Shown: positions 1-7,342, counted from the first letter of the stretch. The stretch: DNA of 11,195 nucleotides from Flavobacteriaceae bacterium (GCA_031273305.1 JAISSC010000129.1:1-11195); one strand, 5' to 3'. Numbers and translations are program-made. Notes: generated by a model not told the origin, from the letters alone.

Positions 1-787
1 AATGAGGAAAGACTTGGGATTATATGCCAATCTTCGTCCCATCAACACCTTTCCTTCCCTGATACACAAATCCCCTTTACGTTCTGATCTGGTAGAAGGA
101 GCCGACTTTATGTGCATCCGAGAATTGACCGGAGGACTGTATTTCGGTCGACCGCAAGGAAGAAGCGAAGACGGAGATACCGCCTACGATACCTGCGTAT
201 ATACCCGTGAAGAAGTAGAAAGAATCGTAAAATTAGCCTATAAACTGGCTGAACAAAGAAATAAAAAACTGACCGTTGTAGATAAAGCCAATGTACTTTG
301 TACTTCCCGACTATGGAGACAGGTAGCACAGGAAATAGAAAAAGACTATCCGCATATTGAAACCGAATATATGTTCGTGGATAACGCTGCTATGCAGATC
401 ATTCAGTGGCCTAAACGTTTCGATGTTCTGGTTACTGAAAACCTGTTCGGAGACATCCTCACCGATGAAGCCTCCGTAATTACAGGCTCACTGGGAATGC
501 TCCCATCCGCCTCCATCGGTATTCACACTTCCGTATTTGAGCCTATTCACGGTTCTTATCCGCAGGCTGCCGGTAAAAATATTGCCAATCCGTTAGCTAC
601 TATCCTATCTGTTGCCTTAATGTTTGAATATGCCTTTAACCTGAAAGAAGAAGGAACTTTGATACGGAAAGCAGTAGATGCATCTATGGAAGCAAAAGTA
701 GTGACCGAAGATATTGCCTCTGGTGAAAAAGCATATTCCACTTCCGAAGTAGGGAGCTGGATCGTGGATTACATCAAAAAAATTTAA
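1..787 (+). CDS. leuB: 3-isopropylmalate dehydrogenase, C-terminal part (5' end outside window)
   Basis: LeuB oxidatively decarboxylates 3-isopropylmalate to 2-ketoisocaproate with NAD+, in the cytoplasmic leucine pathway. About 260 residues are visible. The family is about 350 long, so roughly 90 N-terminal residues lie upstream; the ATG at 2 is internal, in the conserved stretch before GLYANLRP. Visible family signatures are RELTGGLYFG, the YDTCVYT tyrosine region, VVDKANVL with the catalytic lysine, the metal-binding aspartates in GDILTDEAS, the GSLGMLPSASIG block, and FEPIHGSYPQAAGKNIANP near the cofactor site. The SYPQAAGK variant, rather than SAPDIAGK, is what I associate with Bacteroidota LeuB. 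The frame is intact to TAA at 785-787 and is followed by a hairpin terminator, so leuB ends its own transcript. Upstream partners such as leuA, leuC and leuD would be expected but are not visible. Confidence 0.96.
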   Translation, partial: MRKDLGLYANLRPINTFPSLIHKSPLRSDLVEGADFMCIRELTGGLYFGRPQGRSEDGDTAYDTCVYTREEVERIVKLAYKLAEQRNKKLTVVDKANVLCTSRLWRQVAQEIEKDYPHIETEYMFVDNAAMQIIQWPKRFDVLVTENLFGDILTDEASVITGSLGMLPSASIGIHTSVFEPIHGSYPQAAGKNIANPLATILSVALMFEYAFNLKEEGTLIRKAVDASMEAKVVTEDIASGEKAYSTSEVGSWIVDYIKKI

Positions 788-802
788 CCGATATTATTTA
801 AT

Positions 803-836
803 AAAAAGACAAGATTTACCCATTCTTGTCTTTTTT
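803..836 (+). terminator. Intrinsic terminator of leuB
   Basis: GACAAGA (808-814) pairs perfectly with TCTTGTC (824-830) around a 9-base loop, and the flanking A run (803-807) can pair with the T run (831-835). The T tract begins directly at the stem, 16 bases after the leuB stop. It separates the leu transcript from the ilv leader. Confidence 0.9.
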
Positions 837-1085
837 ATGTTATATTTCAATTGAACTGGTGCCTATCAAACAGAATAAAAATCCTGATTTATTTTTTACC
901 AATTTAACAATAATTCAACCCCAATGATTCATATTATTTAAATTTCAAGGGATAATCAGGGCGATATTTATAAAATTGTGAATTTTACAACCCTGTGAAA
1001 CGCAAATAATCTATTACTTTTTTATATTTTTAACAGTAAATAACATTCTTTTACCCATAACTTTAAAATATTTATTAAAAAAATA
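837..1085. other. AT-rich intergenic stretch without a recognisable gene
   Basis: No reading frame of useful length with family character and no RNA gene was recognised on either strand. The only ordered element is the inverted repeat at 971-987. The stretch lies between the leuB terminator and the ilv promoter, so it may hold upstream control sites. Confidence 0.6.
971..987. repeat. 17-base inverted repeat, possible operator
   Basis: TAAAATT (971-977) and AATTTTA (981-987) are perfect inverted arms around GTG. The dyad lies about 100 bases upstream of the ilv -33 element and is the size of a typical dimeric regulator site. The local sequence is very AT-rich, so chance is a real alternative. 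Confidence 0.3.
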
Positions 1086-1117
1086 TTTGGATATAACAAA
1101 AAACTGTTTTAAATTTG
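1086..1117 (+). promoter_or_regulatory. Bacteroidota-type promoter of the ilv leader and operon
   Basis: TTTG at 1086-1089 (-33 element) is followed after 20 bases by TAAATTTG at 1110-1117, a full match to the Bacteroidota -7 consensus TAnnTTTG. The spacing is within the known range. Transcription would start near 1122-1126, about 25 bases before the leader peptide ATG. A 9-base sequence, AAAATATTT, occurs at 1065-1073 and again at 1080-1088, overlapping the -33 element; it may be part of the promoter or a regulator site, or just AT-rich chance. Confidence 0.75.
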
Positions 1118-1149
1118 ACCGGTAAATTATAGAAACTTAATTAAAAATA

Positions 1150-1209
1150 ATGTCTATTTACAACTACAACACAATAATCATTCTGAATCTTCTGGTCATT
1201 ACCATGTAA
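1150..1209 (+). CDS. Branched-chain amino acid leader peptide of the ilv attenuator (19 aa)
   Basis: A short frame of ATG, 18 further codons and TAA encodes a peptide with five Ile, three Leu and one Val. Residues 9-17 read I-I-I-L-N-L-L-V-I, so eight of nine are branched-chain. It begins about 25 bases after the predicted transcription start, and its stop codon lies one base before the antiterminator half at 1211. This is the layout of IlvL-type leader peptides in enterobacteria, but I see no sequence homology to E. coli IlvL. The three consecutive Ile codons are ATA, ATC and ATT, so both Ile tRNA species would be tested. No Shine-Dalgarno sequence is present, which is usual in this phylum. 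The peptide itself probably has no function; its translation is the sensor. Confidence rests on composition, position and the RNA pairings together. Confidence 0.85.
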   Translation: MSIYNYNTIIILNLLVITM

Positions 1210-1210
1210 G

Positions 1211-1271
1211 AGAGAAAGGTTATTAGTATTTTATTATGTAGTTTAAAATATATCTTAAAAACCCTTTCTCT
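1211..1271 (+). promoter_or_regulatory. Antiterminator hairpin of the ilv attenuator
   Basis: AGAGAAAGG (1211-1219), directly after the leader peptide stop, is a perfect 9-base complement of CCTTTCTCT (1263-1271). The second segment is almost the whole left arm of the terminator (1262-1270), so the two hairpins exclude each other. A ribosome stalled at the Ile run (1174-1182) leaves 1211-1219 free. A ribosome at the stop codon (1207-1209) would cover it. The A/T-only-like stretch 1220-1260 forms the large loop. Confidence 0.82.
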
Positions 1272-1292
1272 GAATTTGAGAAAGGGCTTTTT
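1262..1292 (+). terminator. Attenuator terminator upstream of ilvD
   Basis: CCCTTTCTC (1262-1270) pairs perfectly with GAGAAAGGG (1278-1286) around a 7-base loop, followed by C and a T run (1288-1292), then more T-rich sequence. It ends only 17 bases before the ilvD ATG and 52 bases after the leader peptide stop. leuB already has its own terminator, so this one controls entry into ilvD. Confidence 0.88.
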
Positions 1293-1308
1293 ATTTATAA
1301 ACAACACC

Positions 1309-3141
1309 ATGATGAAAAAACAGTTACGAAGTCATACCAGTACACAAGGTCGGAGAATGGCCGGAGCAAGAGCACTTTGGAGAGCCAACGGAATGAAAGA
1401 AGAACAAATGGGAAAACCCCTGATTGCCATTGTTAACTCTTTCACCCAATTCGTGCCGGGACATGTACATTTACATGAAATAGGACAATTCGTTAAATCA
1501 GAAATAGAAAAACAAGGCTGTTTTGCAGCCGAATTTAATACTATTGCCATAGACGACGGAATTGCCATGGGGCACGATGGAATGTTATATTCCCTGCCAT
1601 CACGGGATTTGATTGCAGACAGCGTCGAATACATGGTAAATGCCCATAAAGCAGATGCCATGATATGCATCAGTAATTGCGATAAAATCACTCCCGGAAT
1701 GCTAATGGCTGCCATGCGATTAAATATTCCGGCTATCTTTGTTTCCGGAGGACCTATGGAAGCAGGAGAATACAATAACCAGCATCTGGATTTAATTGAT
1801 GCCATGATAAGGTCTGCAGACCCTGCCGTATCAGATAAAGAAATAAATGCCGTAGAACGGTTAGCCTGCCCTACCTGCGGTTCCTGTTCAGGAATGTTTA
1901 CCGCCAATTCCATGAATTGCCTGAATGAAGCCATCGGACTGGCACTTCCCGGAAATGGAACTGTGGTAGCCACCCATGCCAATCGGAAAAAATTATTTAA
2001 AGACGCCGCTGAACGTATCGTAAAAAATGCCTATGCATATTACCGGGACGGTGATGATTCCGTACTTCCGAGAAAAATTGCCACCAAACAAGCCTTCTTA
2101 AACTCCATGACTTTGGATATTGCTATGGGAGGTTCCACCAATACGATATTACATCTGTTAGCCGTTGCCAATGAAGCAGAGGTCGATTTTACTATGGACG
2201 ATATTGATGCTTTATCCCGCAAAACCCCCTGTTTATGTAAAGTTGCGCCTAATACCACCAAATATCATATTCAGGATGTGAACCGTGCCGGAGGTATTCT
2301 GGGGATTATGGCTGAACTGGCAAAAGGTAACCTGATTGATACTTCGGTTAAACGTGTAGACGGACTGAGCCTTGCAGAAGCCATTGAAAATTATGACATT
2401 ACAAAAGAAAATCCTTCGGAAGAAGCTCTGAACCTGTACAGATCCGCACCCGGAAATAAATATAATCTGGTTATGGGTTCCCAGAGTTCCACCTATCCCA
2501 CATTGGATACAGACCGGGCTGACGGATGCATCCGAAGTATGGAGCATGCCTACACTAAGGACGGAGGATTAGCCATCTTAAAAGGAAACATTGCCCTTAA
2601 CGGATGCGTGGTAAAAACTGCCGGAGTTGACGAAAGCATATTTAAATTTTCAGGAACGGCAAAAGTCTTCCGGTCTCAGGATGATGCCTGCGAGGGAATC
2701 CTGAACGGAGATGTACAATCCGGAGATGTAGTGATAATCACACATGAAGGACCCAAAGGAGGTCCGGGAATGCAGGAGATGCTTTATCCCACCTCTTACA
2801 TAAAATCACGACATTTAGGAAAAGAATGTGCTTTGGTCACCGATGGACGATTTTCAGGAGGAACTTCAGGACTTTCGATCGGGCATGTTTCTCCGGAAGC
2901 CGCCGCAGGAGGATCCATCGGGTTGGTAGAAAACGGAGACATCATTGAGATAGACATCCCCAACAGGTCTATTAATGTGAAAATACCGGATAAAGAACTG
3001 GAACTTCGGCGAGAGCAGGAACTTTCCAAAGGAGAAAATGCTTTTAAACCTGAAAGAGAACGTGAAATCTCAAAGGCATTAAAAGCCTATGCAAGCATGG
3101 TAAGCTCTGCCGATTTAGGAGCTGTCAGAATACTTAAATAA
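1309..3141 (+). CDS. ilvD: Dihydroxy-acid dehydratase
   Basis: IlvD dehydrates 2,3-dihydroxyisovalerate and 2,3-dihydroxy-3-methylvalerate to the 2-keto acids, the third shared step of valine and isoleucine synthesis. It needs an Fe-S cluster and Mg2+. The product is 610 residues, the usual length. Visible signatures are FTQFVPGHVHL (45-55), IAIDDGIAMGHDGM (from 79), CISNCDKITPGM with Cys124, ACPTCGSCSGMFTANSMN with Cys187, Cys190 and Cys193, and TDGRFSGGTSGLSIGH (from 511). The GHVHL form matches the E. coli type. I chose the ATG at 1309; ATG at 1312 is equally plausible and gives the MKKQLRS start I associate with Bacteroidota homologues. A TTG at 1276 would extend the frame by 11 residues but lies in the attenuator terminator loop, so I reject it. 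ilvB follows 30 bases downstream. Confidence 0.97.
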   Translation: MMKKQLRSHTSTQGRRMAGARALWRANGMKEEQMGKPLIAIVNSFTQFVPGHVHLHEIGQFVKSEIEKQGCFAAEFNTIAIDDGIAMGHDGMLYSLPSRDLIADSVEYMVNAHKADAMICISNCDKITPGMLMAAMRLNIPAIFVSGGPMEAGEYNNQHLDLIDAMIRSADPAVSDKEINAVERLACPTCGSCSGMFTANSMNCLNEAIGLALPGNGTVVATHANRKKLFKDAAERIVKNAYAYYRDGDDSVLPRKIATKQAFLNSMTLDIAMGGSTNTILHLLAVANEAEVDFTMDDIDALSRKTPCLCKVAPNTTKYHIQDVNRAGGILGIMAELAKGNLIDTSVKRVDGLSLAEAIENYDITKENPSEEALNLYRSAPGNKYNLVMGSQSSTYPTLDTDRADGCIRSMEHAYTKDGGLAILKGNIALNGCVVKTAGVDESIFKFSGTAKVFRSQDDACEGILNGDVQSGDVVIITHEGPKGGPGMQEMLYPTSYIKSRHLGKECALVTDGRFSGGTSGLSIGHVSPEAAAGGSIGLVENGDIIEIDIPNRSINVKIPDKELELRREQELSKGENAFKPEREREISKALKAYASMVSSADLGAVRILK

Positions 3142-3171
3142 AAAACTATAACTATAACAAAAATAGAGAGC

Positions 3172-4881
3172 ATGAATAACAACAAAATTTCAGGAAGTGA
3201 AGCCTTGATTCGTTCCTTGATCAACGAAGGGACAAATACGATTTTCGGGTATCCGGGAGGAGCGATTATGCCTGTATTTGATGCTTTATATGATTATAAA
3301 GATAAAATAAACCATATTCTAGTTCGCCACGAACAGGCAGCCACTCATGCTGCCCAGGGATATGCACGCGTATCAAACAAACCGGGAGTCGTATTGGTCA
3401 CTTCCGGGCCGGGAGCAACCAATACCATAACAGGAATAGCTGATGCCATGATAGACAGTACTCCTCTGGTCGTCCTCACCGGACAGGTATCATCCGGATT
3501 ATTAGGAAGTGATGCCTTTCAGGAAGCCGATGTAGTAGGAATTACCAAACCCATCTGCAAATGGGCTTATCAGGTACGACGAGCGGAAGATATTCCCTGG
3601 GCTGTAGCCAGAGCCTTTTATATTGCCGATAACGGACGTAAAGGTCCCGTTGTTATAGACATCACTAAAGATGCACAACAGGGAATGTTTGAATATTCCT
3701 ATCAGAAAATGAATTTTATCCGAAGTTACCAACCCGTACCGGATTTAGTTCAGGAAGATATTCAGAAAGCAGCCGATCTGATAAACTCAGCAAAAAAACC
3801 GTTAGCTTTGGTCGGGCAGGGAGTTATCTTAAGCGGTGCGGAGGAAGAACTAAAGGCTATGCTGAAAAAAGCGGATATTCCTGCGGCTTCCACCATGCTG
3901 GGGCTTTCCGCCTTACCTTCCGATGACCCTCTGAACGTAGGAATGTTGGGAATGCACGGAAACGTGGCTCCTAACATGAAAACCAACGAATGTGATGTAT
4001 TGATCGCCATCGGTATGCGTTTTGACGACCGGGTAACCGGAGATTTGGAAACCTACGCTAAACAGGCTAAAGTTATCCACTTTGATATTGACCCTGCGGA
4101 AATTGATAAAAATGTTAAAACTACGGTAAAAGTATTGGGAGATGCCAAAACTACCCTTGCGGAAGTTACCAAACTGTTGAACGAGAACAATCATTCCGAC
4201 TGGAGAAACAGCTTCAAAGAATTTGATAAGGAAGAATACGAAGCCGTGATAAAAGACGAAGTATTCCCGGATGTAGGAGGATTAAAAATGGGAGAAGTGG
4301 TGCGGAAAGTCTCCGAAGCTACCAACCATGACGGAATATTGGTCACTGATGTAGGACAGAACCAAATGATGGGGGTTAGGTATTTCAAATACAATCAAAC
4401 CCGAAGTGTAGTCACTTCCGGAGGATTGGGAACTATGGGATTCGGACTTCCTGCTGCCATAGGTGCTAAAATAGCCAACCCGAATCGTACCGTGTGTTTG
4501 TTCGTCGGCGACGGAGGATTCCAAATGACCATGCAGGAACTGGGAACCATTATGCAGTATGGCATAGACGTTAAAATTATCATTTTGAACAATCACTTTC
4601 TGGGGATGGTACGTCAGTGGCAGGAATTATTCTTTGATGAACGATATTCCGAAACCATTATGAAAAATCCGGATTTCCCGGCTATTGCAAAAGCCTACAA
4701 CATCGGCTCCGGAAGTATCGACAAAAGAGAAGATTTGGATGATGCTATTGCCGAAATGATAAATCATAAAGGAACATACTTACTGGACGTACAAGTAGAA
4801 CTAAAAGGAATGGTATATCCAATGGTTCCGGCAGGTACTTGTGTGACTAATATATTGTTAGGAGAACATAAAAAAGTATAA
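3172..4881 (+). CDS. ilvB: Acetohydroxyacid synthase, catalytic (large) subunit
   Basis: IlvB condenses pyruvate with pyruvate or 2-ketobutyrate to give acetolactate or acetohydroxybutyrate, the first committed step, using thiamine diphosphate, Mg2+ and structural FAD. At 569 residues it has the normal length. The N-terminal ThDP domain shows GYPGGAIMPVFDAL (27-40) and the catalytic glutamate Glu54 in VRHEQAA. The central domain has the LGMHGNVAPN and GMRFDDRVTG blocks typical of AHAS rather than pyruvate oxidase. The C-terminal domain has the ThDP/Mg motif GDGGF (446-450) running to NN (473-474), then the LGMVRQWQE block. A purine-rich AGAGAG precedes the ATG by a few bases, a rare near-Shine-Dalgarno here. 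Its TAA directly abuts the next ATG, which points to translational coupling. The regulatory subunit gene ilvN is one gene further on. Confidence 0.97.
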   Translation: MNNNKISGSEALIRSLINEGTNTIFGYPGGAIMPVFDALYDYKDKINHILVRHEQAATHAAQGYARVSNKPGVVLVTSGPGATNTITGIADAMIDSTPLVVLTGQVSSGLLGSDAFQEADVVGITKPICKWAYQVRRAEDIPWAVARAFYIADNGRKGPVVIDITKDAQQGMFEYSYQKMNFIRSYQPVPDLVQEDIQKAADLINSAKKPLALVGQGVILSGAEEELKAMLKKADIPAASTMLGLSALPSDDPLNVGMLGMHGNVAPNMKTNECDVLIAIGMRFDDRVTGDLETYAKQAKVIHFDIDPAEIDKNVKTTVKVLGDAKTTLAEVTKLLNENNHSDWRNSFKEFDKEEYEAVIKDEVFPDVGGLKMGEVVRKVSEATNHDGILVTDVGQNQMMGVRYFKYNQTRSVVTSGGLGTMGFGLPAAIGAKIANPNRTVCLFVGDGGFQMTMQELGTIMQYGIDVKIIILNNHFLGMVRQWQELFFDERYSETIMKNPDFPAIAKAYNIGSGSIDKREDLDDAIAEMINHKGTYLLDVQVELKGMVYPMVPAGTCVTNILLGEHKKV

Positions 4882-5553
4882 ATGGAGTCGGTAAGGTCAA
4901 AATTCAATTCAATAGCTCAACGCTACGATAAACAAAGAACCCGATTAATTCCCTGTTTTCAGGATTTTTATCAACTGGCTGTTGAAAATCTGGAAATCGA
5001 CGGCTCTTCACCTGAAATTCTGGATATTGGTGCCGGCACAGGATTATTATCTGATTTTGTACTTCAGAAATACCCGAACGCCAGACTTACTCTGGTAGAC
5101 CTCTCTGAAAAAATGCTGGAAGTCGCCAAAGAACGGTTTGCCCATAATCCGAATGTTCAATTTGTTTGTCAGGATTTTACCACTTATACAACTCCTAATT
5201 TGTATGATGCTGTAATTTCTTCTCTGGCAATCCATCATCTGGAAGACCCGGATAAGATCAAGCTCTATAATTCTATTTACTCCATGCTCAAAAAAGACGG
5301 GATATTTATCAATGCAGAACAAGTTTCCGGGAACGATGATTATTTTATCCGTCTTTATGAAAAGCACTGGAAAAATAAAGTAGAAAGCAGTGATCTGACA
5401 CAAGAAGAAATTGATTCTGCTTATGAAAGAGTAAAACTGGATAAAAGAACTCCCTTATCTACACAACTAAACTGGTTAAAAAACGCCGGATTTAGGGAAG
5501 TAGATTGTTTATATAAATATTACGACTTTGTAGTCATCTATTGTAAAAAATAA
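4882..5553 (+). CDS. Class I SAM-dependent methyltransferase, substrate unknown
   Basis: A complete 223-residue Rossmann-fold methyltransferase. Motif I is ILDIGAGTG (46-54), the ribose-binding acidic residue is Asp73 in LVDLSEKM, Asp98 follows in the CQDF segment, and SLAIHHLED (114-122) is the post-motif IV region. KDGIFINAE (138-146) is the usual strand after the helix. The N-terminal FNSIAQRYDKQRTRLIPCF segment resembles a group of small-molecule or unassigned methyltransferases. It is not clearly UbiE, CmoA or a tRNA enzyme, so I give no substrate. Its ATG follows the ilvB stop with no gap, and ilvN begins 6 bases after its own stop, so it must be on the ilv transcript. No base-composition break is obvious. 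A role tied to branched-chain amino acid metabolism is only inferred from position. Confidence 0.88.
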   Translation: MESVRSKFNSIAQRYDKQRTRLIPCFQDFYQLAVENLEIDGSSPEILDIGAGTGLLSDFVLQKYPNARLTLVDLSEKMLEVAKERFAHNPNVQFVCQDFTTYTTPNLYDAVISSLAIHHLEDPDKIKLYNSIYSMLKKDGIFINAEQVSGNDDYFIRLYEKHWKNKVESSDLTQEEIDSAYERVKLDKRTPLSTQLNWLKNAGFREVDCLYKYYDFVVIYCKK

Positions 5554-5559
5554 AATATC

Positions 5560-6114
5560 ATGGAAAATAAAACATTATATACCGTAACTATATTTTCAGA
5601 AAACACCGTAGGTTTGTTAGGACAGGTCACCAGCGTATTTACCCGACGGTTCCTGAATATAGAAACTCTTTCCGTATCTCCTTCTGCTATTGAGGGGATT
5701 CACAAATTCACCATCACGGTTTGGAGTGATAAGGAAACCATTGAAAAAGTGTCCAAACAAATTGATAAAAGTGTAGATGTATTAAAATCTTATTATAATA
5801 CGGATGCAGAATTAATACATCAGGAAATTGCCCTTTACAAATTATCGACCTCCGAATTTTTAAAAATTGGTTCGGTTGAAAATTTAATTAGAAAATACAA
5901 TGCTCAAATACTGGAAATTAACGAAATTTGCGTGGTAATTCAAAAAACAGGGCATTATGCAGATACACAGGCACTTTTTAAGGAACTGAGTAAAACCATT
6001 CAGGTATTGCAGTTTATCCGTTCCGGACGAATTGCGGTTAATACCTCTAAAATAGAACGGCTAAGCGATATGCTGGCAGAATTAAAAATAAAAGAATCTG
6101 TAATTAAAAATTAA
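5560..6114 (+). CDS. ilvN: Acetohydroxyacid synthase, regulatory (small) subunit
   Basis: IlvN binds IlvB, raises its activity and carries valine feedback inhibition. The protein is 184 residues. An N-terminal ACT domain (about 6-80) begins LYTVTIFSENTVGLLGQVTS and continues with NIETLSVSPS; a C-terminal small-subunit domain follows, with ALYK, a VIQKTGH segment and LQFIRSGRIAV. Aligned by eye with E. coli IlvH, Asn15, Gly18 and Asn33 match Asn11, Gly14 and Asn29, which are linked to valine sensitivity in that protein. Feedback control is therefore likely retained (inference). The length and the extra C-terminal residues after the RSGR segment fit Bacteroidota homologues. ilvC starts 13 bases downstream. 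Confidence 0.95.
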   Translation: MENKTLYTVTIFSENTVGLLGQVTSVFTRRFLNIETLSVSPSAIEGIHKFTITVWSDKETIEKVSKQIDKSVDVLKSYYNTDAELIHQEIALYKLSTSEFLKIGSVENLIRKYNAQILEINEICVVIQKTGHYADTQALFKELSKTIQVLQFIRSGRIAVNTSKIERLSDMLAELKIKESVIKN

Positions 6115-6127
6115 ATACACAATAACT

Positions 6128-7174
6128 ATGGCAAAAATGAACTTTGGAGGAGTAACTGAAAATGTAATTACTCGTGAAGAATTTCCTTTGGAAAAGGCTA
6201 GAGAAACTTTAAAAAACGAAACCATTGCCGTAATCGGATACGGAGTACAAGGGCCGGGACAGGCACTAAACTTACGTGACAATGGTTTTAATGTAATAAT
6301 AGGACAACGTAAAGGAGGCAAGACTTGGGATAAAGCCGTTGCCGATGGTTGGGTTCCGGGAGAAACCTTATTTGAAATAGAAGAAGCTGCTTCCAGAGGA
6401 ACCATCATTCAATATTTGTTGTCTGATGCAGCTCAAATTGAGATTTGGCCTAAACTAAGACCTTATCTGACCAAAGGAAAAGCTCTTTATTTTTCACACG
6501 GATTCGGAATTACTTTTAGCGACCGCACAGGAATTATTCCTCCGGCGGATATTGACGTAATTCTGGTAGCTCCTAAAGGATCAGGAACCAGTTTAAGACG
6601 TATGTTCCTTGAAGGCAGAGGATTAAATTCCAGTTATGCCATTTATCAGGATGCTACCGGAAATGCAAAAGACAGAACCATCGCTTTAGGAATCGGGGTA
6701 GGATCAGGATACTTATTTGAAACTGATTTTAAACGTGAGGTATATTCTGACCTTACCGGAGAAAGAGGTACCTTGATGGGAGCCATTCAGGGAATCCTTT
6801 TAGCTCAATATGAAGTATTACGTGAAAACGGACATACTCCTTCTGAGGCATTTAACGAAACAGTGGAAGAATTGACACAATCATTAATGCCTCTATTTGC
6901 TGAAAAAGGTATGGACTGGATGTATGCCAATTGTTCTACCACTGCCCAACGAGGTGCATTAGACTGGATGACACCTTTCCACGATGCCACCAAACCGGTA
7001 TTCGCTAAATTATATGCAGAAGTAGCCTCCGGAAATGAAGCTCAGCGTTCTATTGACTCTAACTCCCAGCCGGATTACCGTGAAAAACTGGAAGAAGAAT
7101 TAAAAGCACTCCGTGAAAGCGAGATGTGGAGAACCGGTGCTGTGGTCAGGAAGCTAAGACCTGAAAACAACTAG
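6128..7174 (+). CDS. ilvC: Ketol-acid reductoisomerase
   Basis: IlvC isomerises and reduces acetolactate and acetohydroxybutyrate to the dihydroxy acids, using a nicotinamide cofactor and two Mg2+. The product is 348 residues, short (class I) size. The Rossmann motif GYGVQG is at 37-42, the loop that reads the cofactor phosphate is in GQRKGGKTW (59-67), the active-site His124 lies in YFSHGF, Lys150 in VAPKGSG, and the metal ligands Asp208 and Glu212 in SDLTGERG. The closing RKLRPENN and the long TVEELTQSLMPLFAEKGMDWMYANCS block match my memory of Bacteroides IlvC closely. The cofactor-loop threonine suggests NADPH use, but this is weak. It is the last gene of the operon; a strong hairpin terminator follows. 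No ilvA or leu gene comes after it in this window. Confidence 0.97.
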   Translation: MAKMNFGGVTENVITREEFPLEKARETLKNETIAVIGYGVQGPGQALNLRDNGFNVIIGQRKGGKTWDKAVADGWVPGETLFEIEEAASRGTIIQYLLSDAAQIEIWPKLRPYLTKGKALYFSHGFGITFSDRTGIIPPADIDVILVAPKGSGTSLRRMFLEGRGLNSSYAIYQDATGNAKDRTIALGIGVGSGYLFETDFKREVYSDLTGERGTLMGAIQGILLAQYEVLRENGHTPSEAFNETVEELTQSLMPLFAEKGMDWMYANCSTTAQRGALDWMTPFHDATKPVFAKLYAEVASGNEAQRSIDSNSQPDYREKLEEELKALRESEMWRTGAVVRKLRPENN

Positions 7175-7211
7175 AAAAAACTACCGGATTTATACAAATT
7201 AAACCATAAAC

Positions 7212-7248
7212 AAAACAGGAGAATATCTGATATAGTCTCCTGTTTTTT
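7212..7248 (+). terminator. Intrinsic terminator of the ilv operon
   Basis: AAAACAGGAGA (7212-7222) is a perfect complement of TCTCCTGTTTT (7236-7246) around a 13-base loop, with the T run extending to 7248. It lies 37 bases after the ilvC stop and separates the ilv operon from gltX. Confidence 0.92.
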
Positions 7249-7342
7249 ATCTGAATAACTTCCTTAGACAAGAAAGTATGTTATTTATGGGATCAGGTTA
7301 ATATTACTCTTACCAAACCGACATTTTTCTTTTTTTCTTTAC

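Noticed and set aside
1211..1292. T-box or riboswitch reading of the ilv leader
   Set aside because: I see no T-box motif, specifier loop or known aptamer core. The leader peptide with alternative hairpins explains the region fully.
1262..1292. Second terminator of leuB
   Set aside because: leuB has a strong terminator at 803-836, and a promoter and leader frame lie between, so the hairpin belongs to the ilv leader.
1276..1308. Upstream TTG start extending IlvD by 11 residues
   Set aside because: The TTG lies in the loop of the attenuator terminator, and the extension has no family counterpart. ATG at 1309 or 1312 fits homologues.
1332..1982. Long minus-strand open frame of 216 codons inside ilvD
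   Set aside because: It is antisense to strongly conserved ilvD coding sequence and its translation shows no recognisable family features. The same applies to the other antisense frames in ilvB, ilvN, ilvC and gltX.
4882..5553. Assignment of the methyltransferase as UbiE or CmoA
   Set aside because: Only general class I SAM-binding motifs are visible; the family-specific segments of either enzyme are not convincing.
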